A stretch of DNA of 64,000 nt from Paenibacillus sp. MZ04-78.2 (GTDB lineage Bacteria; Bacillota; Bacilli; Paenibacillales; NBRC-103111): contig NZ_JANAVJ010000018.1 in assembly GCF_024213375.1 (NCBI RefSeq), positions 23,839 through 87,838 on the forward strand. The letters run 5' to 3'. Below the pieces are notes generated by a model. It saw only the letters and a program-made list of their open reading frames with translations, made no database searches and was not told the DNA's origin. Numbering within the stretch: the stretch's first letter is position 1; each line of letters begins with the position of its first letter. The position numbers and the translations under genes were made by a program. Of the stretch, positions 32,428 through 41,637 are shown piece by piece.

Positions 32428-33834
32428 TCAATAGGCATTTTTATTAACAAATCCATTGATAATCGTCTTCCAAATAATCTTGATATCGAACAAAAAGCTC
32501 CAATTCTCAATGTAGAAAATATCGTATTTGATTCGATCCTCTATGGACGTATCGCCGCGCAGCCCGTTGGTTTGAGCCCAGCCGGTGATCCCGGGGCGAA
32601 TATGATGCTTCACCATGTACTTTGGAATTTCTTCCTTAAATTGCTCTACGAAATAAGGCCGTTCCGGCCGGGGGCCGACCACACTCATATGCCCGAACAA
32701 TACGTTGAAAAACTGTGGCAGTTCATCCAAGCTTGTTTTACGCAAAAACGTTCCGAACTTTGTTTTGCGCGGGTCATTTTCTGTCGTCCATTTGGTATCG
32801 GAAGCTTGTTCTGTTTGTACTCGCATGGAGCGAAATTTATACATCATAAAATTCCGTCTATTCAATCCGACGCGCTCCTGCTTAAAGATAATCGGTCCTG
32901 AGGAGGTGATTTTCACTCCGATTGCAACAAGAATCAATAATGGCAGCGTAATAAGGATTGCAGCTAACGAAAATGCAATATCAAAGGCTCGTTTGAAGAA
33001 GCGATTTCTAAATTCATCCAGTGGAATGTCCCTGACATTAATTAACGGAATGCCTGCGAAATTATCAAAATACGGCTTGGACGGAAGATAATCGAAATAA
33101 TCAGGAATAATTAACGTTTTGACTCCGGCCTTTTCGCAAATATTGATAATTTTTCCAAACTTATGATGAGCATTCAGTGGAAGAGCAATGATCACTTCAT
33201 CAATTAATTTCTTTTCCAGAATGACCTCAAGTTCATCGACCCGGCCAAGAATGGGCTTGTAGTTTTCAAAACGGGCTTCATGGCAATCATGAAAATCATC
33301 CAGGAACCCAGCTACTTCATAACCTAACTCGGGATGCTTCAACAAATTCCGATAGAACCTTTTCCCGATCGAACCGGCGCCCAGAATTAGTACAAATTGT
33401 TTATTGTATCCCTTCTGCCTCAACCGCTTTAAAGAGGTCTTAAGGATGTAGCAATAAAAGCTTATGGCCAGTATATTATTTACCAAAAACAACAGCAAGA
33501 AGGAACGCGAAATGTCAAGCTCTTTAAAAATAAACAGGAAGCTTAACAAAATTAACAAGCTTATCGTATAAACCTGAATGATCGTAAACAGCTCATAAGA
33601 AAACTTTTTCCTGCGCTTCGGCGTGTAAAAGTTGAATGAATAGCTTAAGAAAATCGCTATCCCGCCGTATATTAAGCTCCACAAAGCATAGTTATGAAAT
33701 GGGAGCGGATTATCTGAGGGAATCCAGCCGCTTTTAAATTTCAGCCACCATGAAAATAAGAAAATGAGTTGCACACAAATAAAGTCAGTAAAAGCATAAA
33801 TTTGTGATAAAAACCCCTGACTTTGCCGTACCAT
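32428..33834 (-). CDS. Undecaprenyl-phosphate sugar-1-phosphate transferase (WcaJ/WsaP type)
   Basis: A 468-residue polyprenol-phosphate hexose-1-phosphate transferase. The N-terminal half has four or five membrane helices and a Rossmann-like segment (VLILGAGSIGKRFYRNLLKH). The C-terminal half is the bacterial sugar transferase domain: KRAFDIAFSLAAILITLPLL, then KQERVGLNRRNFMMYKFRSM, then LRKTSLDELPQFFNVLFG, then MSVVGPRPERPYFV and RPGITGWAQTNGLRG. It starts glycan assembly on the membrane carrier, probably with glucose or galactose 1-phosphate. It lies at the 3' end of the long minus-strand cluster, five bases after the preceding glycosyltransferase. Confidence 0.94.
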   Translation of the reverse strand: MVRQSQGFLSQIYAFTDFICVQLIFLFSWWLKFKSGWIPSDNPLPFHNYALWSLIYGGIAIFLSYSFNFYTPKRRKKFSYELFTIIQVYTISLLILLSFLFIFKELDISRSFLLLFLVNNILAISFYCYILKTSLKRLRQKGYNKQFVLILGAGSIGKRFYRNLLKHPELGYEVAGFLDDFHDCHEARFENYKPILGRVDELEVILEKKLIDEVIIALPLNAHHKFGKIINICEKAGVKTLIIPDYFDYLPSKPYFDNFAGIPLINVRDIPLDEFRNRFFKRAFDIAFSLAAILITLPLLILVAIGVKITSSGPIIFKQERVGLNRRNFMMYKFRSMRVQTEQASDTKWTTENDPRKTKFGTFLRKTSLDELPQFFNVLFGHMSVVGPRPERPYFVEQFKEEIPKYMVKHHIRPGITGWAQTNGLRGDTSIEDRIKYDIFYIENWSFLFDIKIIWKTIINGFVNKNAY

Positions 33835-33838
33835 TTTC

Positions 33839-34705
33839 TCACCTCACCGATCCAAACCGATTTAATAATAATGAAGTCAATAATTTCACTGTAATTCCTG
33901 CATACACAAGACCATTCACAATAAAAGAGTACTTTTTTCGATAGTGCTTCTGATGAAATAAATACATGGCGCGGTGGAACTCGTAGATGATTTTGAAAGG
34001 CTTGCGACGACTGCTGGCGCCTTTATAATGAATGATCTGAGTGTACGGATAATATTGAATATCCCATCCACCTTGTTTTATTCTATAACACCAGTCGATA
34101 TCTTCGCCATACATAAAAAACTGTTCATCCAGCATCCCAACTTGATCAATAGCTTCTTTACGAACGATCATAAATGCACCGACCAAACAATCGACCGGAT
34201 AATCTTGATCCGGGTCCAGATGGCTTAACTGATACTGATTATATTTCGGGTTATCCGGGAATAACTTCGAAAATCCAAAAGCATAATAGAAGGAAGCTGA
34301 AGGAGTTGGAAATCCCCGCTTGCATGCTTTGTCCAGCGATCCGTCAGGCAGTACTACTTTGCAGCCCGCCGCTCCGATGCTCGCATGTTGATCCATAAAT
34401 TGTATCATCGTATGCAAAGTGTCCGGTTGAACAACCGTATCCGAGTTTAGCAAAAGAACGTATCGCCCTTTAGCTAATCGCATTCCTTGATTGTTCGCTT
34501 TGGAATATCCTAGATTGACATCATTGCACACCAAATGAACCATCGGAAAGTTCGCCCGGATAGCCTCCACGGAGTCATCCACGGAATGATTATCGACGAG
34601 GATAACTTCATAGGTAAAGGCGGTTTCCGACAAATAAATTGATTTCAAACAATTCAAGGTGAGTTCGCACGTATTGTAATTAACAATAATAATACTTAAG
34701 TCCAT
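33839..34705 (-). CDS. GT2 glycosyltransferase (rhamnosyltransferase-like)
   Basis: A 288-residue GT-A enzyme: MDLSIIIVNYNTCELTLNCL, then VILVDNHSVDDSVE, NLGYSKANNQGMRLAKGRYV with LLNSDTVV, GAFMIVRKEAIDQVGMLDEQ and FFMYGEDIDWCYRIKQGGWD. This pattern is common in rhamnosyltransferases such as WbbL; in this cluster next to rfbBD that is a likely donor, but not proven. The ATG at 34705 (GGAG seven bases before) is preferred over the ATG at 34729. A C-terminal helix probably holds the protein at the membrane. Confidence 0.88.
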   Translation of the reverse strand: MDLSIIIVNYNTCELTLNCLKSIYLSETAFTYEVILVDNHSVDDSVEAIRANFPMVHLVCNDVNLGYSKANNQGMRLAKGRYVLLLNSDTVVQPDTLHTMIQFMDQHASIGAAGCKVVLPDGSLDKACKRGFPTPSASFYYAFGFSKLFPDNPKYNQYQLSHLDPDQDYPVDCLVGAFMIVRKEAIDQVGMLDEQFFMYGEDIDWCYRIKQGGWDIQYYPYTQIIHYKGASSRRKPFKIIYEFHRAMYLFHQKHYRKKYSFIVNGLVYAGITVKLLTSLLLNRFGSVR

Positions 34706-34783
34706 AAACTGACTCCATAAACTAGACATGTATTCCCATTATATCATGAAATACTTTTCAAAAGTATGACTGATCGGAAAGCA

Positions 34784-35734
34784 TTATTTAAAATAACAGT
34801 AAATATTTTCGAATTGAGCTTTTCGTTTACCTTGGATTACACGCCTTTTCTGAACAGTGCGTTTGATTGTGGCAAAAAAATTACGCCAGCTCCCAAGAAC
34901 TCCCGGTTCCCGGATGATGAAGTAGGCTAAACTTCCAATCTCATAGAACAGAATAGGGAACAAGTGTTTTAAGATGTACAGCCAATGGTCGTTTTTTACA
35001 ATCATCTTATAACGATTAATATAAGAAAATCTGCGAACGCGCAAAGGAATTTTCGTCCTTGCCCCTTTTTTCCAACCTCGGTTATGGAAGGCTTGAGCAG
35101 TAGGGCAATACAGAGCTTTCCATCCTAAAAGACGACTCCGCCATGCAACGTCCACATCTTCTTTGTAAGCAAAGAAATCCTCGTCGAAAAACTCATCATC
35201 GATACTAACATCCCGAACCATACTGCTTGAATACAGTGCAGCGGCGCCCGAGACCCCAATTACATCTCCCTCTTCTTCCCACATGGAAGAGTCTTGCCCA
35301 GCCCCGCGATCGAAGGCTCTTCTAGACTTGGTAAATCGTAGACCTGTGCTGTCGATTTCATGAGGTGAATGCTTGAACAAAAGCTTGCCGGTGGCACTTC
35401 CCAACGAGGCATCCTGCTCCATCCGCTGGACCAGATAATAAACATAATCCGGATGCATCGTGACATCCGGATTAAGCACTAAATAATAGTCGCTAGCCGC
35501 CATTCGAATCGCTTGATTATGGCCTCCGGCAAAACCCGCATTCACCTTATTCGATACGATAGTTAAACGATCCGATTCAAACTCGCGCACCACATTCAGC
35601 GTGCCATCTTGTGAATCGTTATCTATAACTATAAGACGATCGATCGGGTAATTTTGTTTCAGTACCGCCTGAAGGCATTCTCGAATATAGGGCTCGCTGT
35701 TAAAGGTAACGATATGAACGCTAACCTTTTTCAT
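34784..35734 (-). CDS. GT2 glycosyltransferase
   Basis: A 316-residue GT-A enzyme with SVHIVTFNSEPYIRECLQAV, then IVIDNDSQDGTL, NAGFAGGHNQAIRMAASDYY with VLNPDVTM, ALYSSSMVRDVSIDDEFFDE and DFFAYKEDVDVAWRSRLLGW. Its C-terminus is basic with a hydrophobic stretch. The start codon overlaps the stop of rfbD by four bases (ATGA), so it is translated with the rhamnose genes. Confidence 0.88.
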   Translation of the reverse strand: MKKVSVHIVTFNSEPYIRECLQAVLKQNYPIDRLIVIDNDSQDGTLNVVREFESDRLTIVSNKVNAGFAGGHNQAIRMAASDYYLVLNPDVTMHPDYVYYLVQRMEQDASLGSATGKLLFKHSPHEIDSTGLRFTKSRRAFDRGAGQDSSMWEEEGDVIGVSGAAALYSSSMVRDVSIDDEFFDEDFFAYKEDVDVAWRSRLLGWKALYCPTAQAFHNRGWKKGARTKIPLRVRRFSYINRYKMIVKNDHWLYILKHLFPILFYEIGSLAYFIIREPGVLGSWRNFFATIKRTVQKRRVIQGKRKAQFENIYCYFK

Positions 35735-36582
35735 AATGTAGAACTCTCCAATTTAGCCAGGAAATCTCTCAGCGCTTCCTGCCAAGGACGCAAATCTTCA
35801 AACCCATTCGTACGAATGGACAGATGATCCATCACCGAATACTTAGGCCGTGGAGCCGGTCTTGGGAATTCTTCTGTTGTGCAAGGCTCCACTGTAACAT
35901 TTACGCCACTCACTTCAAAGATGGCTTTGGCAAAATCAAACCACGAACAAACGCCGGTATTCGAAGCATGGTAAATACCGTATTTCTCTGTTGCAACTAA
36001 TGCCAATAAAAACTCAGCCAAATCTTCTGTAAACGTAGGCGAACCAATCTGATCGCTGACTATTTTGAGTTGATCCCGGTCCTTCGCCAACTTCAGCATG
36101 GTTTTCACAAAGTTGTTTCCATGAAGCCCGTAGACCCAGGAGGTCCGAACGATAAAATAACGAGAGCACAGAGATTGAACCAATGTTTCCCCGGCACGCT
36201 TTGATTTACCGTAAACCCCGGTTGGGTTCGTATTATCGTATTCCTTATAGGGAGATGTCGCTTGTCCATCAAACACATAGTCCGTACTGATATAACAAAG
36301 CTTGCTCCCGATCTTCTCCGCAGCTACTGCCAAATTGCGAGTACCCACTGCGTTGACCAAATAAGCCTGATCTTCGTCGCTTTCTGCTTGATCTACCGCT
36401 GTATAGGCAGCACAATGGATGATCACATCCGGCTGAACTAGCTCCACTTGTCGCAAGCATTGCTCCAAGTTCGTAATATCAAGTTCATGACGCCCTAAGC
36501 CTGTCACTTGATGCTGCTTTTGAAACAAAGCGACAACATCTTGTCCCAATTGACCGTTTGCGCCGGTTACCAGTACTTTCAT
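35731..36582 (-). CDS. rfbD: dTDP-4-dehydrorhamnose reductase
   Basis: A 283-residue short-chain reductase making dTDP-L-rhamnose. GANGQLGQDVVALF (NADP loop), HCAAYTAVDQAESD, ISTDYVFDG and the catalytic tyrosine/lysine in TGVYGKSKRAGE. ENDs with the DNA-level ATGA overlap to the next gene. Start ATG at 36582, two bases after the rfbB stop. Confidence 0.95.
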   Translation of the reverse strand: MKVLVTGANGQLGQDVVALFQKQHQVTGLGRHELDITNLEQCLRQVELVQPDVIIHCAAYTAVDQAESDEDQAYLVNAVGTRNLAVAAEKIGSKLCYISTDYVFDGQATSPYKEYDNTNPTGVYGKSKRAGETLVQSLCSRYFIVRTSWVYGLHGNNFVKTMLKLAKDRDQLKIVSDQIGSPTFTEDLAEFLLALVATEKYGIYHASNTGVCSWFDFAKAIFEVSGVNVTVEPCTTEEFPRPAPRPKYSVMDHLSIRTNGFEDLRPWQEALRDFLAKLESSTL

Positions 36583-36584
36583 TC

Positions 36585-37601
36585 TTAAACACCCAGCCTA
36601 GAAGCATATTGCTTGTTGTAATACTCTTGATACGCCCCCGATTGGATTCGCTGCCACCATTCTTTATTGTCCAAATACCAGGAAATCGTCGCTTTAATCC
36701 CCGATTCAAAATGGTATTTCGGCTTCCATCCGAGTTCATTCGTAATTTTGGTTGCATCGATCCCGTATCTACGGTCATGCCCAAGACGGTCTTGAACGTA
36801 AGTGATCAAAGATTCCGGTTTGCCAAGCTGCTCCAAGATTGTTTTTACAATTTGGATGTTCGTTCTTTCGTTATTACCGCCTACGTTGTACACTTCACCG
36901 CTAACTCCATTATGCATGACCAAATCAATGGCGCTACAATGATCCTCAACATACAACCAGTCTCTAATATTCAAACCGTCTCCATATACAGGGAGCTGCT
37001 TGTCGTTAAGAGCGTTGGAGATCATTAATGGAATCAGCTTCTCCGGGAAGTGATACGGACCGTAGTTGTTGGAGCAACGGGTAATATTCACGTTCATCCC
37101 AAAGGTTTCATGATACGCCCTAACGATCAAGTCACCGCCGGCTTTGCTTGCAGAATAAGGGCTATTTGGCGACAGTGGTGTCGATTCCATAAAGAGACCC
37201 GTTTCTCCCAAAGAACCGTATACTTCGTCAGTCGATACTTGAACGAACTTGGTAACGCCATATTTCTTGGCAGCGTCAAGCAATACTTGCGTGCCCAAGA
37301 CGTTGGTTTTTATAAAGATTTGCGGATCCAGAATACTGCGGTCCACATGAGATTCCGCGGCGAAATTGACTACGATGTCGATTCCCTTCTGGAACAGCTC
37401 GTCTACAAGCTGCATATCTGCAATATCGCCTTTAACAAACGTATAGTTCGGGTTATTTTGTATGCTGGTCAGATTCTCCAAATTCCCCGCATAGGTCAGG
37501 GCATCCATATTAACAATTTGGTAATCCGGATATTTATTAAGCATGTAGATAACAAAGTTGCTGCCAATAAAACCGGCGCCGCCAGTAACCAATACTTTCA
37601 T
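36585..37601 (-). CDS. rfbB: dTDP-glucose 4,6-dehydratase
   Basis: A 338-residue extended SDR enzyme. VTGGAGFIGSNFVIYML (NAD loop), NFAAESHVDRSI, STDEVYGSLGETGLF, and the active-site SPYSASKAGGDLIVRAYHET, with NNYGPYHFPEKLIPLMI. It converts dTDP-glucose to dTDP-4-keto-6-deoxyglucose, the second step to dTDP-L-rhamnose. It lies in the order rfbA, GT2, rfbC, rfbB, rfbD. Start ATG at 37601, preceded by a GGAGG site. Confidence 0.97.
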   Translation of the reverse strand: MKVLVTGGAGFIGSNFVIYMLNKYPDYQIVNMDALTYAGNLENLTSIQNNPNYTFVKGDIADMQLVDELFQKGIDIVVNFAAESHVDRSILDPQIFIKTNVLGTQVLLDAAKKYGVTKFVQVSTDEVYGSLGETGLFMESTPLSPNSPYSASKAGGDLIVRAYHETFGMNVNITRCSNNYGPYHFPEKLIPLMISNALNDKQLPVYGDGLNIRDWLYVEDHCSAIDLVMHNGVSGEVYNVGGNNERTNIQIVKTILEQLGKPESLITYVQDRLGHDRRYGIDATKITNELGWKPKYHFESGIKATISWYLDNKEWWQRIQSGAYQEYYNKQYASRLGV

Positions 37602-37613
37602 GATTAGCCTCCG

Positions 37614-38162
37614 TTATTCGAAATTAATCTCCGCATCTTTAAGAACAGGATGCTTGCCGTCCTTATCGGATAAAATCGGATTAGCCGTCGGCCAATCGAT
37701 GCCTAACGCCGGATCGTTCCACGCAATCCCACGGTCATGCTCCAGCGAGTAGAACTCATCTACTTTATATAACACTTCCGTATTCGGAACCAAAGTACAA
37801 AAACCATGAGCAAAACCTTTTGGAACCAATAGCTGCCTTTTATTTGCCGCGCTTAAGATGACTCCAACCCATTGTCCGAAGGTAGGCGAGCCTTTCCGAA
37901 TATCTACGGCTACATCGTAAATAGCCCCTGCAGCCACACGGACCAGCTTTGTCTGGGCCTTAGGATTCAGTTGAAAGTGAAGTCCTCTCAGAACTCCCGG
38001 TTCTACAGATAAGGAATGGTTATCTTGAATAAAATCATAGTCAATGCCGAGTTTTTTGAATTTCTCGCTATTGTAGCTTTCCATGAAAAAGCCGCGATTG
38101 TCACAATAAACAACGGGTTCGACGATGACCACGCCCTCGAGATTTGTTGGGATAATGTTCAT
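37614..38162 (-). CDS. rfbC: dTDP-4-dehydrorhamnose 3,5-epimerase
   Basis: A 182-residue cupin: GVVIVEPVVYCDNRGFFMES, then FIQDNHSLSVEPGVLRGLHF with its catalytic histidine region, VDIRKGSPTFGQWVGVILS, and VPKGFAHGFCTL. It epimerises the keto-sugar at C3 and C5 for rhamnose synthesis. Start ATG at 38162, four bases after the stop of the upstream glycosyltransferase. Confidence 0.96.
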   Translation of the reverse strand: MNIIPTNLEGVVIVEPVVYCDNRGFFMESYNSEKFKKLGIDYDFIQDNHSLSVEPGVLRGLHFQLNPKAQTKLVRVAAGAIYDVAVDIRKGSPTFGQWVGVILSAANKRQLLVPKGFAHGFCTLVPNTEVLYKVDEFYSLEHDRGIAWNDPALGIDWPTANPILSDKDGKHPVLKDAEINFE

Positions 38163-38166
38163 ATGT

Positions 38167-39087
38167 TTAAACCCTTCCTAAAATTAACATGAATTTAAAA
38201 ATGAAATTCTCTATTGATGATTGTCTGTAAACTTCACAATTAAACGTATAAAATATCCTATTTAAAAAGTTACTCTTATATCGGATAAACTTATAAACTA
38301 CCTTCTTTTTTTCTTCAGTAAGATCATCCCCAAACAATCGAAAACATTCAACTGCTTGATTAACTAAGATGTTCTTATTTGTTTTTTTAAAAAATCTAAG
38401 CAATTTATTTTTCCATTTCCTAAGAAAGTTTATGTCTCCCCCTATAGTGTTATTGTCATGCTGTCTATATAAAATAGTTGGTATTTTATCATAAACAACA
38501 ACACCAAAGGCAGACACTAATAAATATGTCCACCAATCGTGCATAATAATTTTGTCAACATTTGGTTTTTTCTCTAAAAGCAGATTTCTTGCCGCTTTAT
38601 TAATGACAACCGTACAGCCGACAGCAATATTTTCAGCTAGCGCATTTGAAAATGATAATGATTTTGATGGAATTCTTGGCCAGAAACCTATATATTCTAA
38701 TGAATCATTAACTAATTCAGTTCTGGAGCAATACATTGCCGGTACATCTTGTGGTATCTTCTCGAGCACGTCAACAGCCAACTGAATTTTGTTTTTTTTC
38801 CAAACATCATCTTGATCGCAATAAGCATAATATAAAGCACTTTCTGAAGATAATTGAAGAAGAGAAAAAAAACTTCTTATTACTCCAATATTCTCACCTA
38901 TAAAAAAACTAATACGATCTGGATGTATCTGCGCAAAATTTTCAATGAGATTAATAGTCCTATCTTCTGAACCATCATCACGGATTAGTATGCTCAAATC
39001 ACTATAATCCTGAGCAAAAAGGCTATCTAAAAGTTCGGAAATATATTTTTCTCCATTGTATGAGGATAGTAACACTTGTAATTTCAA
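38167..39087 (-). CDS. GT2 glycosyltransferase (rhamnan-synthesis type)
   Basis: A 306-residue GT-A enzyme: VLLSSYNGEKYISELLDSLF, ILIRDDGSEDRTINLIENF, NIGVIRSFFSLLQLSSESAL, YYAYCDQDDVWKKNKIQLAV, HDWWTYLLVSAFGVVVYD. The DQDDVW motif is typical of rhamnosyltransferases of surface polymers. Strongly AT-rich, like everything from here to about 54 kb. Located between rfbA and rfbC. Confidence 0.88.
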   Translation of the reverse strand: MKLQVLLSSYNGEKYISELLDSLFAQDYSDLSILIRDDGSEDRTINLIENFAQIHPDRISFFIGENIGVIRSFFSLLQLSSESALYYAYCDQDDVWKKNKIQLAVDVLEKIPQDVPAMYCSRTELVNDSLEYIGFWPRIPSKSLSFSNALAENIAVGCTVVINKAARNLLLEKKPNVDKIIMHDWWTYLLVSAFGVVVYDKIPTILYRQHDNNTIGGDINFLRKWKNKLLRFFKKTNKNILVNQAVECFRLFGDDLTEEKKKVVYKFIRYKSNFLNRIFYTFNCEVYRQSSIENFIFKFMLILGRV

Positions 39088-39117
39088 AATGTAACCACCT
39101 TTTTCAGAGATATTGGA

Positions 39118-39990
39118 TTATGAATTTGTGTTAAGCAAGTTAAGTAAATACTGCCCGTATTCATTATTTTTTAATGGTTGGGCCAATTCAAAAAGCTGTT
39201 CCTTATTTATATAACCCAATCCATAAGCGATTTCTTCAATACAAGCGACTTTCAATGCTTGCCTATTTTCAATTGTTTCAATAAATTGTGAAGCTTTAAG
39301 TAAAGATTCGTGAGTTCCTGAATCTAACCAAGCGTAGCCTCTTCCTAGCAATTCAATATTCAGTTCGCCTTCTAGCAAATATTCTTTATTGATGTCAGAT
39401 ATTTCTAATTCTCCTCGTTCCGAGGGTTTTATTTTTTTAGCTATTTCAATAACTTTATTGTCATAAATATAAAGACCCGTTATAGCAAAATTTGATTTGG
39501 GATATTTGGGTTTTTCTTCAATTGACACCACTTTTCCGTTATGATCAAATTCGACAACACCAAATCGCTGTGGTTCTTTTACTTGATATCCAAAGATAGT
39601 TGCACCTTTAAGTTGTTTTATAACATTTCGAAGTAGTGAGGTTAAACCATGGCCATAAAAAATGTTATCTCCTAAAATTAAAGTTACATTGTCATTACCA
39701 ACGAACTCTTGTCCAATCAAAAAAGCCTGAGCAATCCCTTCTGGATACGGCTGGACTTTGTACGATATCGATAAGCCTAATTCACTCCCATCATTAAATA
39801 GTTTCTGAAACAAGTGAATATCGTGGGGGGTGGAAATTAGTAATATATCTCGAATTCCTGCTAACATTAAAACAGAAAGAGGGTAGTAAATCATTGGTTT
39901 ATCATAAATAGGAAGTAGTTGTTTGGAAATTGCCTTAGTCAATGGGGTTAATCTCGTTCCAGTTCCACCTGCAAGGATGATTCCTTTCAT
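39118..39990 (-). CDS. rfbA: Glucose-1-phosphate thymidylyltransferase
   Basis: A 290-residue nucleotidyltransferase: [89 protein letters not shown] and [20 protein letters not shown]. First step to dTDP-L-rhamnose. I start at the ATG at 39990 by family match; upstream in-frame ATGs at 40002 and 40020 are possible, with AAAGGA close to both. A long hairpin (40013-40058) covers the region just upstream and the first gene boundary with the IS110 element. Confidence 0.95.
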   Translation of the reverse strand: MKGIILAGGTGTRLTPLTKAISKQLLPIYDKPMIYYPLSVLMLAGIRDILLISTPHDIHLFQKLFNDGSELGLSISYKVQPYPEGIAQAFLIGQEFVGNDNVTLILGDNIFYGHGLTSLLRNVIKQLKGATIFGYQVKEPQRFGVVEFDHNGKVVSIEEKPKYPKSNFAITGLYIYDNKVIEIAKKIKPSERGELEISDINKEYLLEGELNIELLGRGYAWLDSGTHESLLKASQFIETIENRQALKVACIEEIAYGLGYINKEQLFELAQPLKNNEYGQYLLNLLNTNS

Positions 39991-40012
39991 TTTTATACCC
40001 ATTCCTTTCGCC

Positions 40013-40058
40013 TCGCTCAAGGCACAAAACGAGATGAAATCGTTTTGCCCTTGAGCGA
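40013..40058. terminator. Long hairpin between rfbA and the IS110 element
   Basis: TCGCTCAAGGCACAAAACG (40013-40031) pairs with CGTTTTGCCCTTGAGCGA (40041-40058) except for one small bulge. On the plus strand AATTTTTG follows, as in a terminator; on the minus strand it sits just before the rfbA ribosome site. Confidence 0.6.
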
Positions 40059-40059
40059 A

Positions 40060-40294
40060 TTTTTGTATTCTAAATTCACAGGGATACCAGTCAACTACAA
40101 ATCACGCGGAGGTGAGTGGGCTACTCCAATCAGTGGAGTGACCGCATATTTATATGTGTAGATTGCCTTTCCAAGCACAAATAAGTGTGACGCAAGAGCA
40201 CGCAGACTTATCTTTGTATAAACATGACTCGTTTATTGCTGGGCAATCAGTCAATGCTGTCTATCCCTGTATATCTTGGAGAGGAGCACTCCTT
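40060..40294 (+). ncRNA. IS110 left-end non-coding region, candidate bridge RNA
   Basis: About 235 bases between the left side of the element and the transposase start. IS110-family elements of this gene arrangement encode a bridge RNA here. Stems seen: GCGG/CCGC (40106-40109 with 40142-40145) enclosing ACTCCA/TGGAGT (40123-40128 with 40134-40139) and an internal loop; CATAT/ATATG at 40145-40156; ATTGC/GCAAT at 40235-40247. Exact ends and loops are not determined. Confidence 0.45.
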
Positions 40295-41542
40295 ATGGCT
40301 CTAAAAATTGTCTACCCCATCTGCTGCGGCATCGACGTCCACAAAACCTTTGTCGTTGCCTGTATCGCATCCACCAATAGCAAAGGGGTCACTACCTACA
40401 AACGCCATCGCTTTTCTACCTATACGAAAGGGCTAAAAGAGCTGTCACAGTGGCTTTGTGAACATAACTGCAAGGATGTCTGCATGGAATCTACCGGGAA
40501 ATACTGGATTCCCGTGTTTAATGTTCTTGAGAATTCCTGTAACATCACGCTTGCACATCCCAAATACGTCAAGGCGATTCGCGGTAAAAAGACGGATAAG
40601 AAAGATGCCCAGTGGATTGCTGATTTGTTCAAGCACGATCTGGTCGCTGGCAGCTTTATGCCTCCCTTACCCATCCGGCAGCTTCGTGACTTGATGCGTT
40701 ATCGCTTTAAGCTGACTAACTTTGCGTCAAGTGAGAAAAATCGGCTGCAAAACAGCTTGACCGTTTCTAACATCCAGCTTGGAAATGTGGTTTCAGATAC
40801 CTTTGGCAAGAGCTCCATGAACATCATTGACAAGCTCTTGGAAAACCCCCAAGACACCGCTTTTGACATCGAACCTTTGATCCACAGTTCCATGAAGGAT
40901 AAACTTTCTGAACTGGAACTCGCCATTGACGGTTTTATTACGCCAGAACAGGCGGGAAAATTAAAGGTGATTAAAGGGCACTATGGAGACCTGAAATCCC
41001 GTAAAGCGGAGCTGGAAGCCCTTATTCTTTCTCTTGCCGAGTCCTACCTAGACGAAATTAACTTGATCTTAACTGTTCCGTCCTTCAAAAACATCTTTTC
41101 CGCCATTGCCGTGGTTTCGGAAATCGGTGTGAACATGGACGTGTTCCCGACAGCTAAGCATCTATGCTCCTGGGCAGGACTTACACCCACAAATAACGAG
41201 AGTGCCGGCAAGAAAAAGTCAGTAAGGATTTCAAGAGCAGGCTGTTACATCAAGCCCTTTTTGGTACAGTGTGCCACCGCTGTGGTCAAAAGTGAAAAGC
41301 ATCCTGAAATCCGAAACCGCTACTTAAAACTCAAAAAACGTCGAGGCCACAAGCGCGCCATTATTGCCATTGCACGCATGCTGCTAACAGCGATCTACCA
41401 CATCTTGAAGAACAAAGAACCCTACAACGCAGAACTGTATAAAAAGTCGGATGTTCTTCCAGTTGACCGTGAAATTACGGTTGAGCAAGCCATTTTAATA
41501 GCAAAAGCTCAGGGTTATCGCATTCTACAAATAGCCACCTGA
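40295..41542 (+). CDS. IS110-family transposase (intact)
   Basis: A 415-residue DEDD recombinase. The N-terminal RuvC-like part begins YPICCGIDVHKTFVVACI (first D) and has CMESTGKYWIPVFNVLE (E) and KTDKKDAQWIADLF (DD). The C-terminal Tnp_20 domain has VPSFKNIFSAIAVVSEIGVN with SWAGLTPTNNESAGKKKS, whose serine is the likely nucleophile. ATG at 40295 with GGAGAGGAG eight bases upstream; the frame further upstream is rejected as the non-coding left end. It interrupts the glycan gene cluster between rfbA and a glycosyltransferase gene. All catalytic motifs are present, so it may be active. Confidence 0.92.
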   Translation: MALKIVYPICCGIDVHKTFVVACIASTNSKGVTTYKRHRFSTYTKGLKELSQWLCEHNCKDVCMESTGKYWIPVFNVLENSCNITLAHPKYVKAIRGKKTDKKDAQWIADLFKHDLVAGSFMPPLPIRQLRDLMRYRFKLTNFASSEKNRLQNSLTVSNIQLGNVVSDTFGKSSMNIIDKLLENPQDTAFDIEPLIHSSMKDKLSELELAIDGFITPEQAGKLKVIKGHYGDLKSRKAELEALILSLAESYLDEINLILTVPSFKNIFSAIAVVSEIGVNMDVFPTAKHLCSWAGLTPTNNESAGKKKSVRISRAGCYIKPFLVQCATAVVKSEKHPEIRNRYLKLKKRRGHKRAIIAIARMLLTAIYHILKNKEPYNAELYKKSDVLPVDREITVEQAILIAKAQGYRILQIAT

Positions 41543-41637
41543 ATCATAAAAATAACCTAAATTTACCGAACAAGTCGTCTTTTCGATGGCTTGTTTGCTA
41601 TGCCATTCTACATGAGTGCGATCAGTTACTATTGATT

